Source of the DNA: Proales similis
Taxonomy: Eukaryota; Rotifera; Eurotatoria; Ploima; Proalidae
Direction: 5' to 3'
Assembly: GCA_019059635.1 (NCBI GenBank)
Contig: JAGVRJ010000006.1
Location: 186,001 to 250,000, forward strand
Length of the DNA: 64,000 nt
A model generated the notes under the pieces. It was not told the DNA's origin, ran no database searches, and was given only the letters and a program-made list of their open reading frames with translations. Each line of letters opens with the position of its first letter. Position 1 is the first letter of the stretch. The translations under genes and the position numbers were made by a program. Positions 42,713 through 55,052 of this stretch are shown piece by piece.

Positions 42713-44676
42713 TCAAATGCGCAGCTCGGGCACTTGTCTTATCAAATAGACAAACAGCAGAATGGTGGCGGTGGCGAACAACATGCCCAAGAGCAGGTCG
42801 AGAATCTTGGCCAGCTGGTACCACTGCCATTTGATTTCCTCCTTGTACTGGTTGTTGAGATCGGCGAACTCGGCGTTCTCCATTTGCCTGTTTAAGCTCT
42901 GCATGAGCGTCTCGAGCGTCTGAATCTCGACCGAGTCGAGCATTAGACTGTGCTGACGCGAGCGGTTGCCGATCAACGGCGACGGTCGGTTGCTCAGCTG
43001 CGAAGCGATGCGAGCCGCGTCGGCCAAATTAGCCGACTCGGCCAGGCCCTCTCGTCGCGTGCGCATCTCTTTCTTCAGACACAGATCGCAGCGGGCCAGC
43101 TCGCCCAGCTTTCTCATCAAGCCGTTCTGCGGTGCTTGGTGTTGTCGCTCTACCGAGGCGGACGAGTGCGCATGGCACCGTTTCGCTCTGAGCCGAACGC
43201 GCAGCAAGCGTGCCAGAACGTCAAAGCAGACAAAGTGCACGAACGCCGGTATGGGTCGGCCGTTGACGCCCTTGCCGGCCACGTTCAAGGTGAATACGGT
43301 CGAGGCGGTCGCCAGAGAGATGATTAGCATCGAACCAAAATAGTAGGCCGCTTGGTGATGATCGTGTGACTTGAAGTGAACTCGAGCAGAGAGACAATGT
43401 GAGAGCACTCACCGATGAGAGGAACGCTGTCCGAGTTGGGCGGCCTGCATTTTGAGAGTTAAAAAAAATTTCAAAATTTCAAAGTGCTCACCACGGTCTT
43501 ACATGTTCTCGGCGATGACCATTAGAAAGACGGTCATGCTGAGCAGAGTGGTCACGCCCATGCTCACCTTTTCGCCGCTGTCGGCCGGAATGAGAAAGCC
43601 GAGGAAGCCGACGAACGTGATGAGTATGCTGGGCAGGATCATGTTGAAGACGTAAAAGAGCGGCCGACGTCTGATCACAATGTAGTAGGTCACGTTCGGG
43701 TATCTAGGCAGCGCTGAGAGGAGCTCGTGCGATCAAAGAGACGAGCCAGCGGTCAACTTACGGATTGGGGCAACAGGAGAAGAGCTTGACGTTGCGCTCG
43801 ACGAGGAGATGCTCGAGCGTCCACTCGCCGTTCGGCATGTAATTCGACAGGTCGCCGTTGTCCGAGTTTTTCAGCAGATTTATTCCGTTTCCGTCGTAGG
43901 TCCAGCTCGCTTAGTGGCAGCAGGCGAGGTGAGCGGCATTCACTTCTAATGAGCGAAGGGAGGCATCTACCGAACGAGAGGCTGCAGTTCTGCGAGTCGA
44001 ACGGAAACAAGTGCACGTTGATCGTGCACGAGCTCTTGAATATGCTTGTGGAGAGCCAAGTGACGTTGCCGCCGCTGTCGATCATCATGTGAGTCGATAT
44101 TTGGCTCAGACTGTAGAGGGCATCGGCGTTGTTGTACAAGATCACGTCCTGTGTTATGAATGGCCCACTGAACGTGATCAACACGCAAAAGGACAAGTTG
44201 AGGGGCTAACCGGCTTCCAAATGCGATCGTAGGGCAGGCGAATCTCGGCTAGGCCGCCGTAGGCGCTCGCGTTCCATTTCAGTTTGCTGTCCGACCACGA
44301 CTTGAACGCGTGCGCTCAACACACACTCGCAAAAGAGAGTACAAGTGGCCGCCTACCATTGTTATCCAGCAGTTTGTGGTGATTATCTGATTCTTCTCAT
44401 CGACGTCGATTAATTGCGACAGCGAAAGGCCGAACGTGACGTTGGTGGGCAAGCGATGGTCATGCGAAGGCCGAGCGAACAGATTGTAGTCGGCCAGAAG
44501 GTCTCTGATGAGCCGATACTCGTGGTTGTCCGCCTTTAAGCCTGAATTTGCGCCAAGTGAGGACACAGAGGCCAATGAATAGGCAGCAGAGAGCAGCGAG
44601 ACCAACCTGGGAGCAGCAGCAGCAGTAACAAGACAGACAAGCAGAAGAGGCGGCGATTGTCGGATGCTAATCTCAT
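42713..44676 (-). CDS. Cys-loop ligand-gated ion channel, nicotinic acetylcholine receptor alpha-type subunit
   Basis: Eight minus-strand exons: 44607-44676, 44357-44541, 44211-44300, 43971-44148, 43762-43909, 43503-43703, 43413-43444, 42713-43350, giving 513 residues. A signal peptide (LFCLSVLLLLLLLPG) opens the protein. The ligand-binding domain has LSLSQLIDVDEKNQIIT, WNASAYGG, and a 13-residue Cys-loop (CTINVHLFPFDSQNC, about 156-170). A vicinal Cys pair in KLFSCCPNPYP (about 220) is the mark of alpha-type, agonist-binding subunits. TM1 starts PLFYVFNMILPSILITF. TM2 reads SGEKVSMGVTTLLSMTVFL, where GEK suggests cation selectivity. TM3 follows PLIAAYYFGSML. A long cytoplasmic loop precedes TM4 (DLLLGMLFATATILLFVYL). 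It probably works in fast synaptic signalling at the plasma membrane. The Cys-loop WTYDG context is FASWTYDG rather than the usual FGSWTYDG. The agonist cannot be read from sequence. Confidence 0.93.
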
Positions 44677-45653
44677 TGTTCTAGCGAGCTTTTCATATGC
44701 AACCAGCAGCCATCGAATCAACGATGATAACGATGATGAAGCAATTTGCAAATTCGATCCACTTTTGCCCCTTAATGGGCCGATGGCATTTAGCACAGAG
44801 AGAGAGAAAGATAGCCCAGACAGACGATCAATCTAATTGCTGGATCAGCTTTGGCAACAACCGTGTCCGCAGGCGCTATTGCCAGGTCGACAGGGATAAG
44901 ACAAATCGAACGATCCGACCGCTTATTTGCTCTGATTGCTTCGCATTTTGGCTTTTCATGCTCTCAGACGGCTCGCGTCCTTAGTGAGTGAGCAAGGCAC
45001 TGTAATCAGAATTTGAGTTCGACCCGTTTCCCTGCTCCTCTTTTCTGGTTTTTCTGGCTGTTTTTTTTTGCGATTCAAGCCAAATTGATTTCCTAACACC
45101 TACGCCCGTCCTTATTCAACCAATAGAGAGACCGGACAACTGCCGACTCTGTTCGGCCTTTGGCCGCAGAGACCTCAGAGAGAGAGCGAGAGAAAAACGT
45201 GATATTTAAATTAGTTGATTAAAACAGGCCGCAAATATTGAGATTAGAGGTGCATGAAGGAGCGGCTAATCGTTCTTGGTCTTAGGGCAGGATTTGCTTT
45301 TTCGCATATTGACAATCCGATTCTTGAGTCGATGGAGATGGGCAAGTTGACAGAGCTGGGCTCGCCTGACGCAATGATTAAATTCTGCAGCATTCGAGCG
45401 AGTAAAGAAAAACAAAGCGCCAAATGTGGACCGGTCGCTGCGAGCGTCATATTACGCTCTCGTGGCAGTCAAATATTAGCGTTCGGCGAGTTCTATCTCT
45501 GTTTTGATTATCAGGCCTTGCAGGATTGACGTCGAGCGAGTTTTGTTGCTAAGAAGCGCGCCGAGTCTATTTAAGGCGGACGCCCGTCTCTGATCTTCTC
45601 CTCAATCGCATCGCTCTAAATTGCAACTAATCTGAAGCAGCAACTCGCCAGAA
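44677..45653. other. Intergenic region between receptor and Ly6 genes
   Basis: A 977 bp divergent region. A minus-strand frame of 68 codons (45244-45450) and an overlapping plus frame are open, but neither shows splice or family support. GA tract at 45177-45195. The right end holds the Ly6 promoter. Confidence 0.4.
45568..45574 (+). promoter_or_regulatory. TATA-like element of the Ly6 gene
   Basis: TATTTAA lies about 30 nt upstream of a pyrimidine-rich TCA-type initiator context (45598-45607) and 80 nt before the Ly6 ATG. Spacing fits a TATA promoter; the call is an inference from position. Confidence 0.4.
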
Positions 45654-46159
45654 ATGAACAAGAGAATCTATTCGCTCTTTGTCGCAGGTGAGCCATCAAT
45701 CAGCTCTTGAAGCCAGAGCTCTCTCTCTCATCTCTCTTACTCACTTTTCATTTGTTGTTGTTGTTGCGCAGCTTGCCTCGTCTCGGCTGCTCTCTCGCTC
45801 GAATGCTACACGTCGGACAAGGAGACTGTGGAGTCCAATGCAGCTACCAGCAACATAGCAGCTGACGTCGCCTGCACGGTGAGTTTTCCAATCCGCTTCA
45901 ATTTTGGCCACACGTCCGCATCAATGGTTTCGCGCAGAAAGTTGTCACCGAGAAAGATGGCAAGACCACGTACGCTCGTGGAGGCGTCCAGCAAATATGC
46001 CCGACTTTCTCATGCACATTCAAGGAAGGTGGCGCTGACAAAGTCACCTCATACTATTGCACGACGGACAAATGCAACGGCAGTGAACGGCTGAGCGGCG
46101 TGCCGCTAGTCTTGCTCGTACCGCTCGCCGCCTTGCTTAAGGCCAAACTCCTATTCTGA
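45654..46159 (+). CDS. Ly6/uPAR (three-finger) GPI-anchored protein
   Basis: Exons: 45654-45687, 45772-45878, 45938-46159, giving 120 residues. A signal peptide (MNKRIYSLFVAACLVSAALS) is split by intron 1. The mature domain starts LECY and has six cysteines, ending with the YYCTTDKCNG motif. The C-terminal Cys-Asn is the hallmark of Ly6/three-finger domains. A hydrophobic end (VPLVLLVPLAALL) is expected to be replaced by a GPI anchor. Several animal Ly6 proteins modulate nicotinic receptors, and a nicotinic-type subunit gene is the divergent neighbour about 1 kb away; any link here is speculation. The mature domain has fewer cysteines than the 8-10 of vertebrate Ly6. An AATAAA signal lies near 46265. 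Confidence 0.85.
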
Positions 46160-46674
46160 ATGGCACAACAACAAATCTCCTCATTCGGTCCGCTGCTGTT
46201 GAGACTGAAAGCCGTTCTATCCCGCACCCATCCATTTGTCTCATCCACCTCGTCTTAGAGCTTGAATAAAATTAAAAAATGTGTTGAGTTCGACTCTTTT
46301 TGGCTTTTGTCGCCGCGTTCGATGCGCACCAACGACAATTTGTGCGGTGCGGCTTTCCTAATCCCGAGTGAATCAGACGCCCAACTAACGAGGCCAATAA
46401 AAAGCCATTTTGGATGATTAAGCAGCGCTCAGACGAAAAGCGGCCAATATTGATATACATGTCTGCTACTCTGCTCTGCTCGGACGGCTACTCACAGAGC
46501 GAGCAATGAAGGAGAGAGAGCGCGATCCCCGACAGACTCCCCCAACTAGTGTCTCTTGGCAACGCACACAAACTGAACGTGCTGGCTAGTGGGCATCGGC
46601 CCCAGTGGGTGTGCTTTTCTGCATGCATCGAGTGAACGAGCGAGTGAGCGCCTGATGAGAGCCAACCCGGGAGG

Positions 46675-46733
<59 letters not shown>

Positions 46734-48017
46734 GGTAGCGGTATATGGCGTGTGCGGTAGATTGCGGCTGCGTTCAAAAAAAGCAGCGCGTTTGATTAAC
46801 AACGCATTCAGGCTCGGTTGCATGAATCATAATTTGAGCGAAGGCCAATGGATAATTGCCAAGATGGAGAGTGCGCGAGCAGCGATGAGCGAGGGAGAGC
46901 CAGTTTTGGCAAATATTTGATTGTGAGAATGAGATGGAGAGCGATAGCGAGGCAGTGAGAAGACTTGAATTAGAGCCAACACGAAAGAGAGAGAGAGAGA
47001 GAGCGAGATGAAGTTAAACGGAGCCGAAAGCGATGCTCTTGTCAAAGGTGCAAAGGACGCTTCATCATTCAGAGCAATTGGTTCGAGAGTTGGATCGGGC
47101 TGAATCGCCAGTTGCAGCGTCACCAGCAGCCTCATCTCACTTTGCATTCGTGGACACCTTTCGGTTCAACAGGTAGGTAGAGAGGTACAGGTGAGCCGAC
47201 GCAGCGCCGAGTCGATGGGGGGGGGGGGCATTGATGAGACTTGGGCGATGGCTGACGGGCAATTGGCCGCAGCCACTCGTTCGCCTCCTCCAGTTGATTG
47301 CTTGGCTTCTATAAATGGCTCGGGGAGTTGGCTTGGCATTTACGACAAGCACACTCGTCATCTTCATCATCATTGAATTGCACGCTGCCGGATAAATTCT
47401 CATCACATCGATGTGAGAATCGTAAATAATGTAAACAGAAGAAGAAAACAACAACAGTGAGAGCATTTGAGGAGCATTTAGGCATCGATTATGCGTCCCC
47501 CACACTCTGCGTGCGAGTGTTTGCTTTTCAATGTCTTTTTGCGTGTTTGTGCATCAGATCTGACTGGCCATGTGTCCGGATCTGTGCGGCAGCGCTCTAA
47601 TTTTAAACAAGTGGCCTCCAACACGATCGGCTGCAGAGAGAGAGAAAGAGAACAGCTCGAATGAGAAAGAAAGAGCGCAGATGTTCGCTTGCGAGCTGCC
47701 TGTGCGACGCAGTATGTGCCGAGTCGGTACATTCAGCACACATTCCTAGAGCGTCGATTCGCCACAAATTACGGGCAGCAGCCAGCCAGACACGAACTTG
47801 ACGAAGCCAACGAAAGTAGCGAGCGAGCGATTCGGATGAAAAGAAATTGCGATTGAGCCACAGAGAGAGAGAGGGCGCAGAGCGAAGATATTCCGAGTTA
47901 AATGCAAAGCGAGCTTTGTGCGCATAATTTGAAAGTAGCAACTTCAACTCGACGTGCAAACGTGTTGTTGTTTAGATTGAGCGAGAAAAAAGAAGAAGAA
48001 GCGCTCATCAGCAGATC
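46160..48017. other. 1.86 kb intergenic region
   Basis: It contains the long (TG)n run at 46676-46732, a (GA)n run at 46985-47003, a run of 12 G at 47217-47228 and GA sequence at 47632-47650. It presumably includes the PLD promoter and leader at its right end. No gene is seen. Confidence 0.45.
46676..46732. repeat. (TG)n microsatellite, 57 bp
   Basis: An uninterrupted TG dinucleotide run, the longest simple repeat in the window. Confidence 0.97.
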
Positions 48018-51000
48018 ATGTCGGCTGAGCAGTCGAGACCGGCCGCTGGTGGTCTGAGGGACTTTATCGCGCAGACCAACGTCATCGGCAATGTGATAGC
48101 CGCGGCCGCATCGCAAAAGAACGCGTTCGAGCCGCTGCCGTTTCCCAACTACAGCATGTTCCACGAGACCTATGGTAAGTGCTGTGTGTGTGTGTGTGTG
48201 TGTGTGGATTGAAGGCTCGTTGCGAACGATAAATGCGTTAAAGATGCCAAGAAGCTGCGGCTGAACGAGAATCCGCACGCGACCAACAAATGCGTGTTCA
48301 TACCGGCCACGCCGATCGAAGTGAGTGTGAGCGCCGAGCGCAAGCATGGCGCCCACATATTCCACCCGTACGTGTACACGCTCAAGCTGAAGCACAGCGC
48401 GTTCGAGTGGGAAGTGAAGCGCAGCTTCAAAGATCTCAAGGAGACGCATCGCACTCTGGCCAGACTGATCAAGGCGGACATTGGCCGCTCTTGCTCTGAC
48501 ATTGCCTGGGAGGATGTAAAGAGCGACTGGCCCCTGTTTCCCACCGAGCACGACCATCTGATCGGGCCGAACAACATTGAGGACAGATGCGACCGTCTGG
48601 CCACCTATTTGAGGCGCACGCTCACCTATCCGCCGTTTAGGGACCACCCGAGTGTGCTGCATCTGCTCGGCGTCTCGCCCTTCTCCTTCATCCACGGCTT
48701 GTCGGCCTCGTTCTGCGAGGGCATGGTCAGCAAGCGGACAGGCGACAATGTCTACTACGGCGCCTGCAGTCGCTTGAAGATCTGCTGCGACAAGGTAAAA
48801 ATATTCCACCGCAAGCGCTGGCTCTTCATCAAGGACACGTACATTGCCTACGCGGACATGGACAGCAACTACACGCTCGGCTTCGTCATTTGGGTCGATC
48901 GGGCCTTTCAGGCCAAGATGAAAGTGAAAGCGGGCGCCTATCACGCAATTGAGATTAAAAATCTGCAGCGCTCGCTTGTGCTCAAGTTCAAAAGCACCGC
49001 GCAGCAAAAGGACTGGTTCGACAAGATTCAGCTCATGCTCAGCTCGTCGGGCAAGTTCTTTCTCGAGCCCTCTCTCCTACCGCACGAGTCGTATGCGCCC
49101 AAGCGAAGTGGCCAGCTCTGCCGCTGGTACGTAAACGCCGCCCAGTACATGGAGCATCTGATGCTGGCACTCAACAGCGCCAAAGAGGAGATATTCATCG
49201 CCGACTGGTGGCTCTGTCCGGAGCTCTTTCTCAAGCGGCCCACCGACGACCTGCAGTACCGTTTGGACAAGATTCTGCTCAAAAAAGCGTCCGAGGGTGT
49301 CAAGGTCTACTTGCTGCTGTTCAAAGAGATTTCGTTTGCGCTCGGTCTGTTGAGCGCCCGCACCAAGCGAGTTCTCACCCAGAACGGCAAGAACGCCAAC
49401 ATCAAAGTGCTCAGGCACCCGGAGCATTCGCCGGCCGGCGTCTTCCTCTGGTCGCATCACGAAAAGCTGGCGGTCATCGACCAGAAGATCGGCTTCATGG
49501 GCGGCATCGACCTGTGCTTCGGCCGATGGGACGACGATCTGCACAGGTGAGTGGCTGCTGGCATCGACCGACTGCTCCAAAGCCTTCTAACCTCGCCATC
49601 TGCTCAGACTGGTCGACCTGGGAAGGCAAGCGAACGTGGACGAGGTGAATCCGGCCTTGGAGGCCCGGGACCAAGCTCTGGTTGGTCTGATTCGCAACAT
49701 GGAGGTAGCGCTCGTCACTTTTCTCTCTCGCTCTGGCTAAACGTAAACTTGACGCAAAACTGCAAAAAGCTGAGACGATCAGGCACCGATCACGATTCGC
49801 AAAAGGTGCTCGAGGAGCAGGCCAAGGAGATTCTGGCCGGCGATGAAAGGGCCATTGTGGGCGAAGGTGAAGACATCCGGGCGGCCGAGAGACGCCTGAG
49901 CGATCAGGCGATCAAGAAGACCGACATGCTGATGGTGGCCGCTCTGATGGGCCAGTCGGTGAACAAGTTCAATCGAATGAAGCATCAGAAGCGTGTGTCC
50001 ACTCAGCTGTCGGCGCCCGACGGCGTCTTGCGTCGCTCGAACGAGAACCTGAGTCCGCCGCCGGCTGATGGCGGCCTCGAAAAGTCGCACAGCTTCACAG
50101 AGCCACAGGCGACCGCGGCCAGCAACCGCGCTTTCGACTCCGGCAGCATTCTCACCAACAAGTCACAAGGTTCTAAGACTAAATCGAAGAAACTGCTTCA
50201 ACGAGTTAATAGCTCACCGCCGACTAACTCGACCAACGCCGCAGCCGCCGCCAAATGTATGCTTTTAGCTTAGCTCTAACTGCCCCTATCTCTCTCTCTC
50301 TCTTTGGTGCTGAGTCGGTTGACGACTCCTTTGTGACCACTCGCTGCTCCCTCCACAATGGTGCACCGTTCTGCTGCTCGTCACTACGTTAAATCGTTTA
50401 ATTTTGGCTTTATTTCTGATCATTTATTTAGTTGCGTTCGACGATCTGGTGCATAAACGATTTAGAAAGAAAAAGCAGAGAAAAGAGAAACGCGCTGGTA
50501 ATGAACGCGGCCGACATTTTGCATGGACTTGTCTCTCTCTCTCTGACTCGTAGCTAATCGTGTCTGGCCTCTTTGATTTTGTGTTTATCGGGTTCGATAC
50601 TTGGCTTTTGTTTTAGCTTCTTGGCCGTCTCTTACTAACCTCTAGCTGAGCCCGTTGCTAACTCCTTTCAGATTTACTTCTTTTTTTTTTTGTTTATTTA
50701 ACCAGCTGCTGTTAACCGAGATTAGAACTTTTCTGTTTCTGCTGCGAGCCAGTCTAATCGTTTGTGCAATTGGCTTTAAAGACCTGAGCGTACCAGTGAA
50801 CCCGAACGAGATTGAGCTCGAGGATCAAACGTCAAAGACCGACCGAGTCAAAATGAGATGGAACCGATTCAAAAATGTAACACTTTGCCAGTCGAACGCT
50901 CTTGACGAGAACGCCTCTGAAATTGGGCAAAGACGGTCAAACGACGAAGCCCGCAGATTCAGCTCAACTCTTGGCTCAGCCGGTCGCCGAGAGAGTCGAG

Positions 51001-52826
51001 CTCGGAGAGGAGCTCGAGCGGCAGCGAAGACGCCGACTCGATGAACGAGGCCGAAGAGGACGCGTCTGTGGGCGCCGAGCCGCCCGTCGTCCTCAACGAC
51101 GGCCAGTACTGGATCGGCAAGGACTACGCAAACACGTACAAGGAAGACTTTAAGGAAGTTGGCGACTTTTCGCGCGGTCAGTGCATTTCTTTTCTCGAGT
51201 TTGAGCGACTCAGACCGTTCGACGGTACCACTTGTAGACCAGTTCGATCGAAACGAGGTGCCTCGTATGCCCTGGCGCGACCAGGGCTTCATGATGGTCG
51301 GCGAAGCGGCGCGTGATCTCGCTCGTCATTTCATCCAACGATGGAACCAGTGCAAGAGAGAAAAAGTCAAACAAAACGAACGCTACCCGTATCTACTGCT
51401 CAAAGCCTACGAGGACGATTACAAGTCGGCCATCGAGCCCTGGTTCCCCGACACCACGTTTAAATGCGAGATTCAGGTTGGGCCGCTTTCTAACCGCTTC
51501 AGCCGGGCTAGTGCGGCTAAGACTTGTGATAGATGCTGCGCTCGTTGGACATGTGGTCGGGCGGAGTGGCCAAGACCGAGGCGTCCATACTCGAAGCCTA
51601 CTGTCACTTGATCCGCAACGCCGAGCATTACGTCTACATCGAGGTGAGATTGAGCTTGATTGGCAGCGTGTGCGCGTTCAAATAAGCCGCAATCGCAAGA
51701 ATCAATTCTTCGTGACCACCGTCGACCCGGAGAAGGACGTCGAGGTAAAGAACCCGATCGGCCTGGAGCTGGTGCGCCGCATCAAAAAGGCCCACGCGTA
51801 AGTGCCCTTTAGTCAGCGAGTCAGCAGCTGCCTCCATAGCCGACCTCTCTCAATAGCAACGGAGAAAAGTTTCGCGTCTACGTGGTGCTGCCTCTGCTGC
51901 CCGGCTTCGACAATCTGAACGCGGTGCAGGCCGTGCACTACTACAACCTGCGCTCGATCTACTTTGGCGACCACTCGATTTACAACAGCCTGAGACAAGC
52001 AGGTGGGTTGGAGTCTGTCGATCGACTCTCTGTTAGACGCTCGTTTGACCAGAGTTGTTTGACCTGGACAGGAATCGAGCCGTCCGAGTACATCACGTTT
52101 CACGGCATGCGCAACTGGGCTGTGCTCATGGGCAAGCTCGTGCAGGAGATTGTCTACGTTCATTCGAAGCTGATGATCGTCGACGACAAGCATGTGATAT
52201 GCGGCTCGGCCAACGTAAACGACCGGAGCATGATCGGCAAGCGCGACTCGGAGGTCGCGGCCCTCATCACCGACCAAGAGTTTGTCGACTCGACTCTCAG
52301 CGGCCGCACAGTCAAAGTGGGCAGATACGCCAACTCGCTGCGCAAGAAGATTTTCAAGTGAGCGGTGCCTTCTCTCTTCGACGAGCCAACTCTTATTTGC
52401 AACACTGCGACCTAGACTTCACTTGGGCGTCTACTTTCAGAATCCGAAGCGAGTCAGTGTGAGCGACTGCGTCTCGGACGAGGTGTTCAATTTGTTCAAG
52501 CAGACGTCGAAGAAGAACACGGAGATCTACGAGAAGGTGTTCCGCTGTCTTCCCTCCGACTCGATATTGAACTTTGAAGACTTGGCCTTGAACGACACGA
52601 GGCCGTGTCTCAAAAAGACCAACCCCGCTCAGGTAGGAGCAAGCTGTCCAACTCAGGTCAGACTGGGTCTCTAATCCATTTGGACAAAAAGGGCAAGCGA
52701 GAGCTGGAGCAGGGCGTGTCCGGCTTTGTGGTCGATTTTCCTCTCTTGTTCTTGTCCAAGGAAGACAACTTCTTTCCGGACTTGAACACGGCCGAGGGCA
52801 TGGTGCCCACCTCAATGTGGACCTGA
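48018..52826 (+). CDS. PLD: Phospholipase D (PLD1/2 type) with PX and PH domains
   Basis: Fourteen exons: 48018-48174, 48244-49546, 49608-49704, 49770-50256, 50432-50497, 50782-50876, 50933-51176, 51238-51476, 51533-51643, 51700-51797, 51857-52002, 52072-52357, 52416-52632, 52692-52826, all in frame, giving 1,226 residues (human PLD1 ~1,074). It hydrolyses phosphatidylcholine to phosphatidic acid and choline. Order: PX domain (~70-205), PH domain (~220-345, FHRKRWLFIKDTYIAY), first HKD motif HHEKLAVID (~455), a long loop, and second HKD motif HSKLMIVDD (~1043), with the usual GSANVNDRS after it. VPRMPWRDQGFM and ENQFFVTT are also classic. The loop between the HKD halves is long and Ser-rich. 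It includes a 66-nt exon coding for a polybasic stretch (KRFRKKKQRKEKR). AATAAA lies near 53006. Confidence 0.95.
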
Positions 52827-53475
52827 GATCATCAGACCTGGCACCTTCAGACTCTCCTTCTTTTCTGGCCCTTGCCTTCGCGTTCTCTGATCAATGCTGG
52901 CTGGTAGTCATTTTTATTCGAATTTTCGATCAATGTACAGCACAACTGTGTGCACCCTCAGGTGGCTGTTCTTGTCTCCACTGCGATACGAGCTAGATAC
53001 AAATGAATAAAAAATTTTTAAATTCACCACTCAGCCCATCGTGTCCCATCGTGCGGCTAACGCTTGTCATGCATTTCAACTCAAAGGCGTTTTAATTAAC
53101 TAGACACTCCCTGAAAATCGCAAAATAGACGCTAGCCGAAGCAAAAGTGTTTCGTAAAATCCTCGACGATGATGAAAGAGAAAATCCGCCAGTTGAAAAG
53201 TTAGAGCGGTCCTGATTGCAAGCAGCAAACCACTGTTGATTACACAATCAGTTGAGGCTAGAACGTGACAATCCTTCGCCTCATTAGAGTAAACTAATCA
53301 ATAAGGCTGCTTGAGACCGAAGATGAGTTTTATCGGCTTACTTGCCGTAAGATTAACTTTCCAATTTAGGTATTTCTTCTCTTCGATGCTGCTTATAAAA
53401 GGAACTTGAGTGCATTTAAATAAAAATCGAGAGCATTTCATCATAAAAGCAAGCAAGCCAGCAAGACAGCCGAAA
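52827..53475. other. Intergenic region between PLD and receptor 1
   Basis: The PLD 3' UTR and polyadenylation signal lie at the left, and the receptor-1 promoter with a clear TATA box lies at the right. Nothing else is recognised. Confidence 0.5.
53394..53401 (+). promoter_or_regulatory. TATA box of receptor gene 1
   Basis: TATAAAAG matches the TATA consensus exactly and lies 82 nt upstream of the receptor-1 ATG. A start site near 53425-53430 would give a leader of about 50 nt. The paralogs at 60800 and 62639 have no equally good match. Confidence 0.6.
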
Positions 53476-54741
53476 ATGAGCAACAACTCAGCAGACGTCA
53501 ACTCAACTGAGTCTAACTCTTCGAATTGGAGACAGTTCGATTATGAAATGATCGTGCCCTCGTTTGGCTACTTGATCGTCTTGATATTCGGCTTGATTGG
53601 TACACTAAGCCAACTCAGTGTGCATCCCATCCTCAGCTAATCTGTTTCCAAATGGAAGGCAACGGAATGACGATTGTGAGCACGCTCTGGATCGACTCGT
53701 TGCACCGGAATCCGACTTATCTGGTGATCATGAACCAGGCTATCGGAGATCTAATCACAAGCGTGGCCGTCCCTGCTGCGTGGATCTTGGGTAAGTCAAG
53801 AAGAGAGAGCCTACGTTAGTCTGCTCGCTCATTTGCTCATCAATCTAGTCCAGTTTGCGGGAGAACAGTTATTGCTCGACAATGAGCTCCTGTGCCAAGT
53901 GATTGCCTTCTGCAATCTGGTGTTCTCCTCAGTCGCACTATTCTCGATGGCTTTGCTTGCTATAAACCGGTGAGAGTCTGCTTTTGTCAGTTTTACCTGT
54001 TCTTTGTCTCTAAGCATCTTTCTCGTGTGCTGTGGCTCGTCTTCTAGCTACTTGGCCATCGTTCACCCGCCAACATACAAACGCTGGTTCACCATAAAGA
54101 AAACGGGTATATTCTGCGCGGGAACTTGGATATTCGCTATTCTGCTCGACGCCATCAGCTACACAGGTACGAGACAGCCGTTTGAATGTGACCATGGGCG
54201 GTTGAAATAAAAAAAAAATGTTTGATTTTCGTTAGACTTCGGAGGTCGCGTCTATGAACCCAAGATAAAATCTTGCTTTTTTGAGCGCAAGAAATTAGGC
54301 TCTCTGGTGATTATGGCGAGCTGCTGCATTGTCTTGCCTTGTGTCATCATATCCGTTTGCTATCTCAAAATCTACTTGTTTGTGCGAAAGAGCACATCAC
54401 GCGTTCAGCAGCAGCAGTCACAGTCCAAATCTCAAAAGGACCGACTGGCCCTGGCCAAGTCACTGTTTATGATCTTTTTCGTCTACTCAATCTGCTGGCT
54501 CCCTACTGGCACTGTGCACGTCACAGACTCTCTGCTCGACTTTTCCTATTTGGTGTTTTTCTACACTCGGCTACTTGCCTACGCCAACGCGGCCATCAAT
54601 CCCCTCATCTACGTGCTCACTAACCCGACCTTGCGCGAAGCGTACATGTTCTGTCTCAAAAAGCTCTTTTGCTCGCTTGTGTTTCAAAACCTGAAGCTTC
54701 AACGTCTAGACGGGCGTCGTGATCTCACAACTCAAAACTAG
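53476..54741 (+). CDS. Rhodopsin-class GPCR 1 of a paralogous cluster (NRY type, melatonin-receptor/Tre1-like)
   Basis: Exons: 53476-53599, 53659-53790, 53849-53969, 54048-54166, 54236-54741, giving 333 residues. The N-terminus is Asn/Ser-rich with several N-glycosylation sites (MSNNSADVNSTESNSSN). TM1 contains GNGMTIVSTLW, TM2 MNQAIGDLITS (the conserved Asp), and TM3 starts at a Cys (LLCQVIAF) and ends NRYLAIVHP, so NRY replaces DRY. ECL2 has the partner Cys (KSCFFERKK). ICL3 carries a Gln/Ser-rich basic segment. TM6 has CWLPTG and TM7 NPLIYVLTNP. NRY is shared with melatonin receptors and the Tre1/Moody group, which is family knowledge. The ligand is unknown. It shares five exons with identical phases with the receptors at 60800 and 62639. 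AATAAA lies at 54821-54826. Confidence 0.88.
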
Positions 54742-55052
54742 CCGCATTCTTTGCCAATACTCCCAGAGCGTTAGAACTTGCTTCTAGTTTCCTTTTAGGT
54801 CGGTGCTATTTAGAAGAGAAAATAAATTTCCCATTTTTTTGCTCGTTCCCATTAAGTAATTGTATCATCTTGCGCCAGCAAATATTGCGATGACTTGAAA
54901 GCTTCCGCTTCACTAAAATTTCCATTAAGGTAACTGGCATTAAGGTAAAAGCTCACGGCTAAACGTCATATTTATACTTCAATGCCATAACGAAGCCATT
55001 TGATGAACCGTTCAAGACGCACTTTCATTTTCGTCTATTGCTAGAACGTGAA
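54742..55052. other. Intergenic region
   Basis: About 310 bp containing the receptor-1 3' UTR and the promoter of the PAN/LamG gene. No other signal is seen. Confidence 0.4.

Noticed and set aside
45244-45529. Overlapping ORFs on both strands between the receptor and Ly6 genes
   Set aside because: Under 100 codons, no family resemblance, no splice-site support and no signal or domain features. Left as intergenic.
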